DNA of 64,000 bases from Arthrospira sp. PCC 9108 (lineage in GTDB: Bacteria; Cyanobacteriota; Cyanobacteriia; Cyanobacteriales; Microcoleaceae): positions 4,030,501 to 4,094,500 of the forward strand of contig CP066886.1 in assembly GCA_016745315.1 (NCBI GenBank). Reading direction: 5' to 3'. Positions 63,564 to 64,000 of the stretch are shown one piece after another; positions within the stretch are counted from its first letter, which is position 1, and every line of letters begins with the position of its first letter. The position numbers and the translations under genes were made by a program. The notes under the pieces were generated by a model that ran no database searches, was not told where the DNA came from, and worked only from the letters and a program-made list of their open reading frames with translations.

Positions 63564-64000
63564 ATGGCTAGTCCGACTGCAAACCGACCCAGCATCGACC
63601 AACCAACCCCCACCTGGCAAAAACAAGCCAAACAACTCCCGTTTTGGGTGCGTCGCTGCAGTGCTTGGGCGGTGGAGATGTCCCTAGTAATCGTGGGGGG
63701 ATTAGCCCCATTTACCATTGGTGCAATTTCCAATCGTGGTCCCGTGTCAGTCCCCCTCAACCCAGTAGTAAGAGGAACAGCCGAAACAGTGGCTGCTACC
63801 TTGGGACTACCAATGCGCGATCGCCAGCCCAGTGTATCTCCATTGACGAATTTATTTTGGTCTGGTGCCTTAGTTTTGCCAATAGCGATCGCCTCCTGGC
63901 AGCTTTATCTATTGTCCACCACCGGACAAACCCTTCCCAAGCGCTGGTTTGGGGTTCGTGTAGTCAACTCCAGACAACTCCCCCCGGATTTTCACGGATT
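63564..64000 (+). CDS. RDD-family membrane protein, N-terminal part (runs off window edge)
   Basis: The open frame from ATG 63564 reads MASPTANRPSIDQPTPTWQK, then a helix with AVEMSLVIVGGLAPF and, near the window end, LPIAIASWQLYLLSTTGQTL followed by PKRWFGVRVV. That last string is the RDD signature, in which a membrane helix precedes T-x-P-K-R-W-x-G-x-R-V. The family's role is ion transport or unknown. The frame is open to the edge, so length and any C-terminal domain are unknown. Confidence 0.8.
   Translation, partial: MASPTANRPSIDQPTPTWQKQAKQLPFWVRRCSAWAVEMSLVIVGGLAPFTIGAISNRGPVSVPLNPVVRGTAETVAATLGLPMRDRQPSVSPLTNLFWSGALVLPIAIASWQLYLLSTTGQTLPKRWFGVRVVNSRQLPPDFHG

Noticed and set aside
1..64000. 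tRNA or rRNA genes
   Set aside because: I scanned for the conserved T-loop GGTTCGAATC and saw none. A tRNA finder would be decisive.

Overview
The window is chromosomal DNA of a cyanobacterium. The evidence is cyanobacterial or plastid-type families (Ycf66, a Ycf23/DUF561 protein, PII/GlnB with the YRGSEY T-loop, XisH/XisI, DUF2301), frequent GCGATCGC (HIP1) octamers in nearly every gene, moderate G+C, a group II intron and many palindromic repeat arrays. A filamentous Arthrospira/Limnospira-like member of the Oscillatoriales fits best, but that is an inference from overall character and was not tested by a search. No rRNA, tRNA or CRISPR array was recognised.

Layout. 1-2450: the end of an IS630-like element, then a composite group II intron. 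It has two intron 5' regions, two domain V/VI ends and a 5'-truncated reverse transcriptase/maturase/HNH ORF, nested like a twintron. 2500-15770: mostly core genes. These are an alpha/beta hydrolase, a GNAT acetyltransferase, a GT4 glycosyltransferase, an O-antigen-polymerase-like protein, glmM, a GT-C-like membrane protein, ilvB with an unexpected C-terminal zinc ribbon, glnB, an rdgB-type nucleotidase and a second hydrolase. 15770-19160: a hairpin repeat array, then a membrane GTPase flanked by two diverged direct copies of a 0.3 kb non-coding element. 19160-30120: a YyaL-type thioredoxin protein, sbcD, a MoeB-rhodanese protein, two overlapping sensor kinases, an M48 protease and a degenerate EAL protein. 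30640-34800: a 16-unit repeat array, Ycf66 with a long acidic tail, a YkgJ protein and a split GDT1-type transporter pair.

34835-46930 is the accessory island and the most interesting part. A minus-strand operon encodes a 1315-residue TPR-CHAT (caspase-like) protein, three small proteins and a 469-residue protein with C-terminal membrane segments. This is a candidate protease-triggered conflict system. Upstream lie six small modules: hicAB with a nonsense-mutated hicA, four PIN-toxin pairs and xisHI. They are interleaved with copies of a palindromic element and with truncated copies of the 5' end of the TPR-CHAT gene, as if that gene start were the unit of duplication or recombination.

47200-64000 returns to metabolic and conserved genes: an NDH-2/DoxX fusion facing two YeeE/YedE-type genes, prmA, serA, a HAD-membrane fusion, DUF2301, Ycf23/DUF561, a creatininase-family protein, a TPR protein kinase, two paralogous membrane proteins (the second frameshifted), a small secreted protein, a small membrane protein and the start of an RDD-family protein. 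Hairpin-forming tandem repeats recur in at least four intergenic arrays with three different sequences, and two of them run into coding regions.
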